From the NCBI GenBank assembly GCA_017463325.1, contig JAFTPK010000001.1, positions 1-49,305 of the forward strand: 49,305 nt of DNA, written 5' to 3'. The position numbers were made by a program, and so were the translations under genes. Shown one piece after another: positions 32,333-40,558 of the stretch. The DNA is from Clostridia bacterium (GTDB lineage Bacteria; Bacillota; Clostridia; Christensenellales; Borkfalkiaceae). The stretch's first letter is position 1. Each line of letters opens with the position of its first letter. The notes under the pieces were generated by a model, which made no database searches, was not told the DNA's origin, and was given only the letters and a program-made list of their open reading frames with translations.

Positions 32333-32691
32333 TAGGTTTTCGTTACTTCACAGCAAATATAATCCAGCTTTTTCACGAAATATTCGCGAATTGCCGTGAA
32401 CGCCGACTCCACCGACGACACCGAGCCTGTAATGATCAGCGTACCCGTAAATCTGTCCACAAAGCCGATCTCCGCGCCCGAGGACTTCATGGCAATATCC
32501 GCCGCGATTACCGCACTCTCGTAAGGAATGACCGTCAAAACGCCGATCGCGCTACGCGTATAATCCGCTTGCGGGTCAAGTCCTAATTTGGTATACAGTA
32601 CCTCGCCCGGATTCGCAATGATGTGACAAAGCGTGATTTGTTTACCCGGAACAAATTCCTGTATAATTCTCATTTTATCTTGCATTTCCAT
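32332..32691 (-). CDS. BMC shell protein, circularly permuted EutS/PduU type
   Basis: A 119-residue BMC-domain protein with the permuted order of EutS/PduU: it starts RIIQEFVPGKQITLCHIIANP, has IGVLTVIPYESAVIAADIAMKSSGAEIGFVDRFTGTLIITG and ends with ITGSVSSVESAFTAIREYF. It forms hexamers with a small barrel over the pore. The start at 32691 has AAGGAG 9 bases before it. It is separated from the activase by 170 bases that hold an inverted-repeat element. Confidence 0.93.
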   Translation of the reverse strand: MEMQDKMRIIQEFVPGKQITLCHIIANPGEVLYTKLGLDPQADYTRSAIGVLTVIPYESAVIAADIAMKSSGAEIGFVDRFTGTLIITGSVSSVESAFTAIREYFVKKLDYICCEVTKT

Positions 32692-32739
32692 AATTTCTTA
32701 CTCCTTATGGGTTTGTTTCTTTTATAAGCTCGTTGCGTT

Positions 32740-32860
32740 AAAACGATTTAGATGCGAGCAAGACAAGGCGCAGGAGTATCTTCGACGGGAGCGTACTAGC
32801 CGTACGTGACCGAGAAAACACGCACCGCAACGCTGTATTGCGACGCAGATGGATCGTTTT
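32740..32860. repeat. Inverted-repeat element between shell and activase genes
   Basis: A 121-base non-coding segment framed by AAAACGAT (32740-32747) and its exact complement ATCGTTTT (32853-32860), with further pairing GATGCG/CGCAGAT-like near the ends, CGTTGCG (32731-32737)/CGCAACG (32826-32832) and an inner GTACTAGCCGTAC (32793-32805). One terminal repeat overlaps the activase stop codon. It looks like a REP/MITE-type dispersed repeat, or a stable mRNA hairpin. Confidence 0.55.
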
Positions 32861-33642
32861 TAGCCGCCGATTTGGCATTTAAGCCCACTCTCTTCCGCCA
32901 CCGAAAGCAAATACTCCATCTTTTCTTTGGAGGGAGGCAGGATTTCTTTAAGCCCGTAATTGCGGCCAAGACCTGCGTATTTATCCTGTCCCAAACGGTG
33001 ATAGGGAAGAAGATGATGCTCTTTTACCCTGGGCAGGGAGGCGGCGAAACGGGAAATTGCCCTGATTTCCTCCGCTGTGTCGTTAAAGCCCGGAACGACG
33101 GGAGTACGAATAATTAGCTCTACACCGCTCGCCGCGATCTTTTTCGCGTTCTCTAAAATTAGCTCGTTCGGGGCAGAGGTATACTCCTTATGTTTCGCGC
33201 TGTCCATGTGCTTAATATCCATTAAGTACAAATCGAGGTGCGGCAAAATTGCTTGAATTTTATCAAAGCTTGCAAAGCCCGTCGATTCGACAGCGGTATG
33301 TAAGCCATTCTCCTTACAAGCCTTTAACAGCGCCGCCGCGAAAGTGTGCTGTGCAAGGATCTCACCGCCCGAAAGAGTGATCCCCCCGCCGCTTCTACGA
33401 TAATAATTTACGTCCGCAAGCAATTCGGGCAACAGCTCCTCCACCGTAACGTCGCGCCCGACCGTCTTGATTTTATCCTTTTCGGCCATGGTTTGAATTT
33501 CATATTCTTGCGACTCGGGATTGCAGCACCACGCGCAACGCATATAACAGCCTTTGAAAAAGACGATGGTACGAATTCCCGGTCCGTCGTGGATCGAGAA
33601 TCGCTGTATATTGAATATCCGTCCTTTCGTGCTGTACGTCAT
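32860..33642 (-). CDS. Glycyl radical diol dehydratase activating enzyme (radical SAM)
   Basis: A 260-residue radical SAM enzyme: IHDGPGIRTIVFFKGC, cluster motif C-x3-C-x2-C in CYMRCAWC (about 32-39), GGGITLSGGE, and LMDIKHMD. It creates the glycyl radical on its partner dehydratase, whose gene is 54 bases upstream. Many activases of this class carry a ferredoxin-like insert with eight cysteines right after the cluster motif. Here the segment (NPESQEYEIQTMAEKDKIKT) has none, giving a short PflA-like form. The stop codon lies in the inverted-repeat element. Confidence 0.94.
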   Translation of the reverse strand: MTYSTKGRIFNIQRFSIHDGPGIRTIVFFKGCYMRCAWCCNPESQEYEIQTMAEKDKIKTVGRDVTVEELLPELLADVNYYRRSGGGITLSGGEILAQHTFAAALLKACKENGLHTAVESTGFASFDKIQAILPHLDLYLMDIKHMDSAKHKEYTSAPNELILENAKKIAASGVELIIRTPVVPGFNDTAEEIRAISRFAASLPRVKEHHLLPYHRLGQDKYAGLGRNYGLKEILPPSKEKMEYLLSVAEESGLKCQIGG

Positions 33643-33696
33643 AATTGATAAATTTCCTTAATTTTTAGTTACGCTCGCCCTATTTCGCGAAACGAT

Positions 33697-36228
33697 TTAA
33701 AATCCCTGCTCCGTTCTATTGATAATATCGTCCTGCAAAGATCTTGAAAGTGTCGTGAACAATGCGCTGTAACCCGCAACGCGGACGACGAGCGTCTTGT
33801 ACTTTTCAGGGTTCTTCTGCGCGTCGATCAGCGTTTCGCGCGTGACGACGTTGAACTGCATATGCATACCCTTTTGATCGAAATACGAACGAATGAGCGC
33901 GACGAATTTGGTAAGCCCGCTCATACCCGCAAGCGCGGAGGGGTGGAATTTTTGATTGAGCAGCGTACCGTTGGAGGCTACGCCCTGTTCAAGCTTAGCA
34001 ACCGAATTCGCCGTTGCCGTGGGACCTTTTACGTCGCGACCCGACGCAGGGCCGATACCGTCCGCGATCGGCGAATACGCAAGTCTGCCGTCGGGCGTTG
34101 CGCCCGTCTGTGCGCCAAGAGGCACGTTTGCCGAAACGGGATAAAGCCCTGCTTGGAAAACGCCGCCGCGAGGGTTCTTGTATTTCTCTACCTCTTTCGT
34201 GTACGTATTCCCTACTTCACGGGCGAACATATCCACCTCGTAGATGTCATTGCCGTATTTGGGGCAGGTTTCGTCGATCAAACGCTTGATTTCGCGATAG
34301 CGTTTCTTCTTTTCGTCGTCGATCCCGCCGCCTGTCGTGATCTGATTATAAATGGACAGAACAATCTTATCCGTGATCTCAATGCCCTGCCGCGCAATTT
34401 CCGTGGCAAGCTTCGTCGTGATTTCTTCTGCCTTTTTGCCCTTAATCCCATAACCGAAGTTGGCAGCCATAGCCTCTTTCAACTCGGACATGGTTACCTT
34501 CTTTTCGTCAAATACAAGCTGTTTGACCGCCAAAAGTCCGTCCGTATTGTTCGCGATCCCGAAGCCTTGCGGACCAGAGAAATTATACACCGCGCCGCCC
34601 TCTTGCATGGATCTCCCGCGGCCGATACAGTCCTCCACCATACAAGACTCGAAAGGAAGCGGACAACGCCGTGCGTGCGCGAGGTCGATCGCGTTGATGG
34701 AATTGACCATCAGCTTGATCATGTAGCTTTGCTGCGTCTTATATGCCTCGAAGAATTCTTCAAACGTTTTCATTTCGGTAACGTCGCCTGTGTCGGGGCC
34801 GATCTTTTCCCCTTCGTTGACGCCGTTGGAGAAAACTAGCTCCATAGGACGGCACATATTGAAGAACGCCGCGTCGTGCCAACCGTCCGTCTTGCCGCCT
34901 TTTTGCGGTTCTACGCAACCGATAATGGCGTAATCTCTCGCGTCTTCCATTGACACGCCGCGCGACATAAGCGCGGGAATAATAATTTCGTCGTTATAAT
35001 ACGCGGGCACGCCCGTGCCGATACGGGTGAGCGACGCCGCTTTGATCAGCAAGCTTTCAGGCGAGCCGTTCCATACACGAATGGAAATGGAGGGCTGCGG
35101 AAGCGCCGTCTGAATGGACGCCTCTAAGCACATATACGAAAGGTCGTTCGTTGCGTCCATGCCATGCACGTTTTGACCGCCAACGATCAGGTTTTGGAAA
35201 GCACCGTAGCCCGCAAACCCGTCCGCAGAGGCGTGATCTCTTACCTTATTGATATCGTTGAGCTTGATCCAAATACAGTCAAGAAGTTCTTGCGCAGCCT
35301 CGGGAGTCGTTACGCCCGCCGCCAAATCTTTCTTGTAGAAGGGGTACATGTACTGATCGAAACGCCCCGGGGAAATGGAATGGCCGTTGGATTCCACCTG
35401 CAACAAAAGCTGAATAAACCAGAACGACTGGCAAGCCTCGTAAAAATTCGTTGCGGGGAATTCGGGAACGTGCGCGCAATTTTTCGCGATACGTTTCAGC
35501 TCCTCCTTTCTCGTGGGATCCTTTTCCTTTGCTGCCATTTCGCTGGCAAGGGTCGCGTATCTGTGCGCGTATTCGATTACCGCCTCACAGCTTTCAATCA
35601 CCGCAAGCAAGAAATTGCTTCTCTCCACGTAATCGGCGTCAGTCACGTCCAGCTTTTCAAGCGCCGCGTCCGCTTCGGCGATAATGCCGCGATACCCTTT
35701 GTTGAGCACCTTGCAATATTGCACGGAAACGTGACCGATCCCGTTGTAGAAATAGTTGCCGGGCGTATAAACGTTATGCTTTACAAAGCCGTCGTACGCC
35801 TCGGGCGTCATGAGCGATCTTGCAAGGTCGCTCGTCGTTTTTCCTTTCCAGTAAGGAAGAATGGAGCGAAGCTCTTCTTTGGTCTTTTCGCTGATCGCGA
35901 AAGGATCGGCGGCACGCGTAGACACCGTATCCAGCTCTTCAAGCAACCACTCGTAAGAAAATTCGGGGAATACCTGACAGCCGCGCGCTTTCACCGTTGC
36001 GCTACCGACGATCAGCTCGTGATCGTGGATAACGATAGGGATATTACGGAGAATGTGCGCAAACGCCGCGCTACGACGACGGATAATGGGAAGATCCTCC
36101 GTCGTTTTATAGCTTTCCGTGATCAATTTGGCACGCGCCGATTCGATCTCGGGCATACCCGTAAACATATCGTCAATGAGCTTTTGAATTCTTGCGCTTT
36201 TTTCTAAAACGAATTTGATGTTTTCCAT
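33697..36228 (-). CDS. B12-independent 1,2-propanediol (diol) dehydratase, glycyl radical enzyme
   Basis: An 843-residue glycyl radical enzyme. Radical loop RVAGYSALF with Gly819; thiyl cysteine Cys438 and base Glu440 in GCVEPQ; diol-binding residues match those of glycerol/propanediol dehydratase: His166 in NGIGHVSVQ and Asp452 in WHDAAFF, the latter 14 residues after the Cys as in the Clostridium butyricum enzyme (C433/D447). It turns 1,2-propanediol into propanal; glycerol is an alternative. Length is near the Roseburia-type propanediol dehydratase and longer than glycerol dehydratase. I see no N-terminal encapsulation helix followed by a linker. The gene lies between pduT and the activase. 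Confidence 0.95.
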   Translation of the reverse strand: MENIKFVLEKSARIQKLIDDMFTGMPEIESARAKLITESYKTTEDLPIIRRRSAAFAHILRNIPIVIHDHELIVGSATVKARGCQVFPEFSYEWLLEELDTVSTRAADPFAISEKTKEELRSILPYWKGKTTSDLARSLMTPEAYDGFVKHNVYTPGNYFYNGIGHVSVQYCKVLNKGYRGIIAEADAALEKLDVTDADYVERSNFLLAVIESCEAVIEYAHRYATLASEMAAKEKDPTRKEELKRIAKNCAHVPEFPATNFYEACQSFWFIQLLLQVESNGHSISPGRFDQYMYPFYKKDLAAGVTTPEAAQELLDCIWIKLNDINKVRDHASADGFAGYGAFQNLIVGGQNVHGMDATNDLSYMCLEASIQTALPQPSISIRVWNGSPESLLIKAASLTRIGTGVPAYYNDEIIIPALMSRGVSMEDARDYAIIGCVEPQKGGKTDGWHDAAFFNMCRPMELVFSNGVNEGEKIGPDTGDVTEMKTFEEFFEAYKTQQSYMIKLMVNSINAIDLAHARRCPLPFESCMVEDCIGRGRSMQEGGAVYNFSGPQGFGIANNTDGLLAVKQLVFDEKKVTMSELKEAMAANFGYGIKGKKAEEITTKLATEIARQGIEITDKIVLSIYNQITTGGGIDDEKKKRYREIKRLIDETCPKYGNDIYEVDMFAREVGNTYTKEVEKYKNPRGGVFQAGLYPVSANVPLGAQTGATPDGRLAYSPIADGIGPASGRDVKGPTATANSVAKLEQGVASNGTLLNQKFHPSALAGMSGLTKFVALIRSYFDQKGMHMQFNVVTRETLIDAQKNPEKYKTLVVRVAGYSALFTTLSRSLQDDIINRTEQGF

Positions 36229-36236
36229 ATTTTACC

Positions 36237-36782
36237 TCAGATTTGTTGCCAAAGTCCTTCGTGGGGAGCCGCTATGACGCAAGACGAAGAGAGCATTGCC
36301 TGCCCCTGCGCATACGCCGCGCCCGCCTCTACGGCCGCCGTAACGTCGCCGACCTCGCCCGTGAGCATGATCACACCCTTGCCGCCCATACCGCGCGAAA
36401 TACGAATATCGTACAGTTCCACCCGTGCCGTCTTAACCGCGATATCCGCCGCTTTGATACAGGACGCTGCCGAAAAGGTTTCAATAAGCCCGAGAGAGCC
36501 TTTCTTTTCGCCCGTCTGCGTGCCGAACAACGCCTTAATAACCTGCTCGTCAATGCGCCCCATCACGGAAGAGTCGATTACGTAGCTTTCAAATTTCGCC
36601 GTGACGTGACTGACCGCCGCCGTGACGTTGGAAATGGAGCCGGTAAGAATAATTTCATACTTGCCGGGACACGCGGGATGCGCCGATACCATATCAATGC
36701 CCGCCGCTTTGAGCGCCGCGTCTGTCGCCTCTACCCCTTTGGGAATACTTTTTAATTCGATTACACCGATTGACTTATACAT
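36237..36782 (-). CDS. pduT: BMC-T tandem shell protein, PduT-like
   Basis: A 181-residue protein with two BMC domains (about 4-85 and 96-178), forming pseudohexameric trimers. The family's [4Fe-4S] ligand at the pore, Cys38 in Citrobacter/Salmonella PduT, is kept here at residue 38 (HPACPGKYE). The second domain starts SLGLIETFSAASCIKAADIAVK. It may pass electrons or a cluster through the shell, most likely with the PduS-like protein encoded just upstream (TAATG overlap). Confidence 0.95.
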   Translation of the reverse strand: MYKSIGVIELKSIPKGVEATDAALKAAGIDMVSAHPACPGKYEIILTGSISNVTAAVSHVTAKFESYVIDSSVMGRIDEQVIKALFGTQTGEKKGSLGLIETFSAASCIKAADIAVKTARVELYDIRISRGMGGKGVIMLTGEVGDVTAAVEAGAAYAQGQAMLSSSCVIAAPHEGLWQQI

Positions 36783-38098
36783 TATCTTACCCTACTAATC
36801 GTTATTTTCTCTTTTTCTACCGTAACTTTCCCGTCAATTGACGCGTATTGCGGCAACGACAAGCCGTCTGCTGCCGACGCGATCAAATCCCCTTTCTTTA
36901 CCTCGGCTCCGTCTTCTACGCAAATGACGCTGGGTGCGCCGATATGCTGACGAGTGCCGATCTCCACTTTTGTAAAATCGCTCGTTTCCCCTTTCCAAAC
37001 GGAAACCTTATCAAAGGATTTCACGCCAAGCACGCTTTCCCAACGCTCGGAGGGTACCATGCGGTACTCGCGCTCAGGCGTAGGCTCTACCTCCTGCGTA
37101 CCGACGAAACGAAGCTTATTTTGTGCAAGCAAGCCTTTATAGTTGGTGATCACCGCTTTCGGGGAAATCCCTTGACAGCAAGCAAGCGTTTCGCAAATCC
37201 CACAGCCACAACAAAGAGTTGCCGAAAGAACCATTTGCGGCAACGCAACCGCCGCTTGCATAGCTGTCCGCACCATTTTATGCGGTTCTAAGGGATAACC
37301 GAGTAACGCTCTCGGACACATATCCGTACAGCGGGTGCATTGACAGCAAGCAGTTTCCGCCCTCGCCACCGATTTTTTTACGTCGATAAATTTCGACTGG
37401 ATCGCGGGAGAAGCGTCGGGCAAAATCAAAAGCCCCTTCGTCGTTTTGGTAACGACCGCCGTTTCTACGTCGATCACCTTTCCCATGGACGGGCCGCCGT
37501 CTAACACGGTATGCCCCTCGGGAACGACGACACCGTATTTCTCAAAAAGCTCCTCGACCGGTGTGCCGACAGGTACCTTGACAACAATGCTTTCCTCTAC
37601 GTTGCCGCCGATCGTCAGCCATTTCATCATAACAGGCTCGCCTTTGAGTGCAAGCGCCACGTTATACACCGTTTCTACGTTGAATACGATCGTCTTTGCC
37701 GTAATGGGAAGATTGCCCGGCTTTACTACTCTGCCCGTCGCTTGATAAATCAAGCTGATTTCGTCGCCCATGGGATAGACGTTGGGAAGAACCTTGACAA
37801 AGATACGCTCCGCAAGCTTATTTCCCTCTTTCCAACGCAATTTCTCGGCGGTATGCTCTTTCACGCAAAGAAGTGACGCGGGAATTTTTGCATATTCGAG
37901 AACAGCCTCTATCCCTTTGAGAACGTTAGAAAGCTCGCGCTTTAACAGGATATAGTCGGTATACAGGAGCGGTTCACATTCCGCGCCGTTGATAAGGAGA
38001 ACGTCCGCGCCGTCGGCAAGCTTTGCGTACGAGGGAAACCCCGCCCCGCCCGAGCCAACAATCCCGGCCGATCTCATGATCTCTTTCAATTCCATCAT
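36782..38098 (-). CDS. pduS: PduS-like RnfC-type flavo-iron-sulfur protein
   Basis: A 438-residue RnfC-type protein. The N-terminal glycine-rich flavin/NADH site is GIVGSGGAGFPSYAKL (13-28) with INGAECEPLLYTD (36-48). Two 4Fe-4S sites have ligands around C251-C261 and C296-C308. A C-terminal barrel-sandwich domain follows. In B12-type Pdu compartments PduS is a cobalamin reductase; here no B12 enzyme exists, so it more likely oxidises NADH and donates electrons, for example via PduT or a flavodoxin to the activase. Confidence 0.93.
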   Translation of the reverse strand: MMELKEIMRSAGIVGSGGAGFPSYAKLADGADVLLINGAECEPLLYTDYILLKRELSNVLKGIEAVLEYAKIPASLLCVKEHTAEKLRWKEGNKLAERIFVKVLPNVYPMGDEISLIYQATGRVVKPGNLPITAKTIVFNVETVYNVALALKGEPVMMKWLTIGGNVEESIVVKVPVGTPVEELFEKYGVVVPEGHTVLDGGPSMGKVIDVETAVVTKTTKGLLILPDASPAIQSKFIDVKKSVARAETACCQCTRCTDMCPRALLGYPLEPHKMVRTAMQAAVALPQMVLSATLCCGCGICETLACCQGISPKAVITNYKGLLAQNKLRFVGTQEVEPTPEREYRMVPSERWESVLGVKSFDKVSVWKGETSDFTKVEIGTRQHIGAPSVICVEDGAEVKKGDLIASAADGLSLPQYASIDGKVTVEKEKITISRVR

Positions 38099-38103
38099 TT
38101 CTT

Positions 38104-38364
38104 TCAGTCTACAATCCCAACGATCACCGCGTCGGCGGGTACGGGCGTCGAATGATTGCTTTCAAGCGCAACACGCGCCGAGCTACCCGTCGTAATCAGT
38201 ACCACTTCGCCGATCCCCGCGCCTACGCCGCCGTCGATCGCGATCAAATATTCGTCCGTCAGCTCGCCGTTTTTCATGAGCTGGACTTCCATGAATTTGC
38301 TACCTACGAGAGAGTCCTGCTTTCTCGTGGATACGATATTGCCTCTGATGACGCCTCTTAACAT
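38104..38364 (-). CDS. BMC vertex protein, EutN/PduN/CcmL family (BMC-P)
   Basis: An 86-residue pentamer-forming vertex protein: RGNIVSTRKQDSLVGSKFMEVQL, then AIDGGVGAGIGEVVLITTGSSAR, then PVPADAVIVGIVD. It caps the icosahedral corners of the shell. The start overlaps the 3' end of pduL by 7 bases. Confidence 0.96.
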   Translation of the reverse strand: MLRGVIRGNIVSTRKQDSLVGSKFMEVQLMKNGELTDEYLIAIDGGVGAGIGEVVLITTGSSARVALESNHSTPVPADAVIVGIVD

Positions 38365-39053
38365 TTCTCTTTTACCACCTTTACTTTACTGCCGTTGCCG
38401 ATTCCTACTGCATTTGCATCGTCCGTGTCTACGTGCATTTCTAAACGGAAATCCTTATGCACACGCACCTGCACGTCGTACCAACGAGTGCGGCGAGTTC
38501 CGCATACGTCCACCGTCACCGTGTCACAGTCCTTGACCTTGAAGGCTTGCGCGTCCGTCGGCGACATATGGATATGACGGTTAGCGATAATGCAGCCCTC
38601 TTTCAGCTCTACAATCCCCTTGGGACCAACGATACGAATGGGGGCGCTACCCGTAAGATTGCCCGATTCACGTACGGGAGGCTTTACCTTTAATACGTAC
38701 GAATCGGTCATGGAAATTTCCACCTGCGACTTGCTTCTCAACGGCCCTAAAACGCGCACGTTTTCAATGGGGCGAAGAGAAGGACCTACAATCGTAAGCG
38801 TTTCCTTACAAGCGTACTGTCCCGGCTGAGAAAGGTCTTTGAGCGGAGTCAGCTCGTACCCCTTACCGTACAGCGTTTCCAAATCGGCTTTGGTTAAATG
38901 GATATGTCTGTTCGACACGCCGACGGGGACTTCGCCGTTCGTAGGGCAGCCGCCCGCAGGCGCGCAAGGCGAGGTGGGCGCGGGCGCCCTGTCGCTCATC
39001 TCCGAGAGTACTTTTTTTACCATTTCCGCGATCTGCGCAGTTGAATATTCCAT
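38358..39053 (-). CDS. pduL: Phosphate propanoyltransferase PduL with encapsulation peptide
   Basis: A 231-residue PduL. Residues 2-19 (EYSTAQIAEMVKKVLSEM) form an amphipathic helix typical of encapsulation peptides, followed by a Pro/Ala/Cys linker (about 20-38). The two barrel domains carry the metal-binding motifs SNRHIHLTKAD and NRHIHMSPTDA. It turns propionyl-CoA and phosphate into propionyl-phosphate inside the compartment and recycles CoA. The acetate kinase of the same operon can finish to propionate plus ATP. Confidence 0.96.
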   Translation of the reverse strand: MEYSTAQIAEMVKKVLSEMSDRAPAPTSPCAPAGGCPTNGEVPVGVSNRHIHLTKADLETLYGKGYELTPLKDLSQPGQYACKETLTIVGPSLRPIENVRVLGPLRSKSQVEISMTDSYVLKVKPPVRESGNLTGSAPIRIVGPKGIVELKEGCIIANRHIHMSPTDAQAFKVKDCDTVTVDVCGTRRTRWYDVQVRVHKDFRLEMHVDTDDANAVGIGNGSKVKVVKEKC

Positions 39054-39098
39054 AATCTTTACGTCCTTTTTTCGTTATTTTACCAAGCAAAATTCTAT

Positions 39099-39166
39099 GC
39101 TACAAAAAGGTCCGCGTGTTTTTCGGGCCTTTTTGTAGCACCCAAAGGGAGTTTTCCTCCCTTTGG
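39099..39166 (-). other. Two strong intercistronic hairpins between shell genes and pduL
   Basis: GCTACAAAAAGG (39099-39110) pairs with CCTTTTTGTAGC (39128-39139), extended inside by GGTCCG/CGGGCC with one mismatch. CCAAAGGGAG (39142-39151) pairs with CTCCCTTTGG (39157-39166). Neither is followed by a T-run on the minus strand, so these look like mRNA processing or stability elements rather than terminators. Confidence 0.65.
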
Positions 39167-39195
39167 CTACTATCCTACTTTTTCTTCCGACTAAC

Positions 39196-39468
39196 TTATT
39201 TGATAGCGGGAAGAAGCTTTTCCACGTCTGCGTGGGGTCTGGGAATGACGTGCGTTGCGATTACTTCGCCAAGCGCGGTAGCCGCCGCGGAACCTGCTTC
39301 AACAGCAGCCTTAACAGCGCCAACGTCGCCACGAACCATAACGCTTACCAAACCGCTACCGATCTTTTCGCTACCGATAAGAATAACGTTTGCCGCCTTT
39401 ACCATAGCATCCGCTGCTTCGATCGCTGCTACAAGACCTCTCGTTTCGACCATACCTAATGCTTCCAT
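39196..39468 (-). CDS. BMC-H shell protein, PduA/EutM type (copy 1)
   Basis: A 90-residue hexamer-forming shell protein: [20 protein letters not shown], then [36 protein letters not shown] and [21 protein letters not shown] marks the pore loop. The start is the ATG at 39468, since GGAGG lies 8 bases upstream and overlaps the earlier ATG at 39483. It is nearly identical to the copy at 39914-40189. Confidence 0.96.
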   Translation of the reverse strand: MEALGMVETRGLVAAIEAADAMVKAANVILIGSEKIGSGLVSVMVRGDVGAVKAAVEAGSAAATALGEVIATHVIPRPHADVEKLLPAIK

Positions 39469-39535
39469 TTGTTTATCCTCCATTTTTAATTTTTGTTTTT
39501 TTTATTTTTAAGGCCTTTCCCTTAAATCCGATTTT

Positions 39536-39808
39536 TTAGCCCGTCGTTAAGAATTTCATCACGTCGGGGTGCGGGCGCGCAATCACCTCGCACAGCTTCA
39601 CGTTTCCAACCTCTGCCGCCGCTTTCGCGCCCGCGTCGGCGGCCGCTTGCACAGCAGAAACCTCGCCCTCGACAACGACCGTTACCAGTCGCCCTCCAAG
39701 ACGCTTTTCTACGTGAATAAGTTTTACGTTTGCTGCTTTTACCATCGCGTCAAGCCCGGCGATTGCGGCGACCATAGCTTGCACTTCCAGTAACGCAATT
39801 GCTTTCAT
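39536..39808 (-). CDS. BMC-H shell protein (divergent)
   Basis: A 90-residue single BMC-domain protein: MKAIALLEVQAMVAAIAGLD, KAANVKLIHVEKRLGGRLVTVVVEGEVSAVQAAADAGAKAAAEVG, EVIARPHPDVMKFL. The pore-loop region reads R-L-G-G-R-L rather than K-I-G-S-G-L, so the pore would be more basic and may pass other metabolites. AGGAG site upstream. It lies between the two near-identical copies. Confidence 0.95.
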   Translation of the reverse strand: MKAIALLEVQAMVAAIAGLDAMVKAANVKLIHVEKRLGGRLVTVVVEGEVSAVQAAADAGAKAAAEVGNVKLCEVIARPHPDVMKFLTTG

Positions 39809-39913
39809 AAGAGTTCTCCTAAACCTAAAAATTTCTAACCGACCGCGTTAAACACGGGGCGGCTCGGGAAAGCGGTAAAAAACCGTCTTCCCCGTCGTCC
39901 GTTCCGTTTTAAC

Positions 39914-40189
39914 TTATTTGATTGCGGGAAGAAGTTTTTCCACGTCTGCGTGGGGTCTGGGAATAACGTGCGTTGCGATTACTTCGCCGAGCGCGGTAGC
40001 CGCTGCGCTACCTGCTTCCACAGCAGCCTTAACAGCGCCAACGTCGCCACGGACCATAACGCTTACCAAACCGCTACCGATCTTTTCGCTACCGATCAAA
40101 ACGACGTTCGCCGCCTTTACCATAGCATCCGCTGCTTCGATCGCTGCTACCAAACCTCTGGTTTCTACCATACCTAATGCTTCCATCAT
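39914..40189 (-). CDS. BMC-H shell protein, PduA/EutM type (copy 2)
   Basis: A 91-residue shell protein identical to copy 1 at every position but one (Val for Ile in K-A-A-N-V-[VI]-L-I-G) apart from an extra start Met. At DNA level I count roughly 18-20 differences over 273 bases, almost all silent. AAGGAG lies 10 bases before the first of two consecutive ATG codons. Likely the major facet protein together with copy 1. Confidence 0.96.
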   Translation of the reverse strand: MMEALGMVETRGLVAAIEAADAMVKAANVVLIGSEKIGSGLVSVMVRGDVGAVKAAVEAGSAAATALGEVIATHVIPRPHADVEKLLPAIK

Positions 40190-40228
40190 GATTTTAATTC
40201 TCCTTGAATTTTATTTTTTTTATTTTTT

Positions 40229-40546
40229 TTATCTTAATTTGTCTTTGCCGAGGGCGCTTAAATGCGCAAACCATTCGATATCTTCGCTCTGACGGGCGAT
40301 AATCTTATGGGTGATGTACAATCCGCGCTTTTCCGCTTCCTCTTTTCCCGCCGCCACAGCCGCTTCAACAGCCGCCGCGGTGCCTTCTGCCTTGATCGCC
40401 ATTACGAGGGGCACTTCGGCTGCGTCACCCGCCGCCGGCTTGTTTTTGTCGATCGCCACGATTTTCACGTCCGCGGCTTTCGCCATTCTGTCGGCTACGA
40501 CGATCGAGGTCGTAAAACCGAAAACTTCTATCATTCCAAGCGCCAT
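40229..40546 (-). CDS. BMC-H shell protein with long pore loop
   Basis: A 105-residue single BMC domain: ALGMIEVFGFTTSIVVADRMAKAADVKIVAIDKN, then an enlarged loop (KPAAGDAAEVPL) where most BMC-H have K-x-G-S-G, then VMAIKAEGTAAAVEAAVAAGKEEAEKRG and a C-terminal extension (SEDIEWFAHLSALGKDKLR). The longer loop and charged tail set it apart from the other hexamers and may alter the pore or its cytosolic face. It follows the alcohol dehydrogenase gene by 12 bases. Confidence 0.93.
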   Translation of the reverse strand: MALGMIEVFGFTTSIVVADRMAKAADVKIVAIDKNKPAAGDAAEVPLVMAIKAEGTAAAVEAAVAAGKEEAEKRGLYITHKIIARQSEDIEWFAHLSALGKDKLR

Positions 40547-40558
40547 ATCCGCCTCTCC

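Noticed and set aside
35164..36207. 347-residue plus-strand open frame
   Set aside because: Antisense to the glycyl radical dehydratase; composition typical of a reverse-strand shadow.
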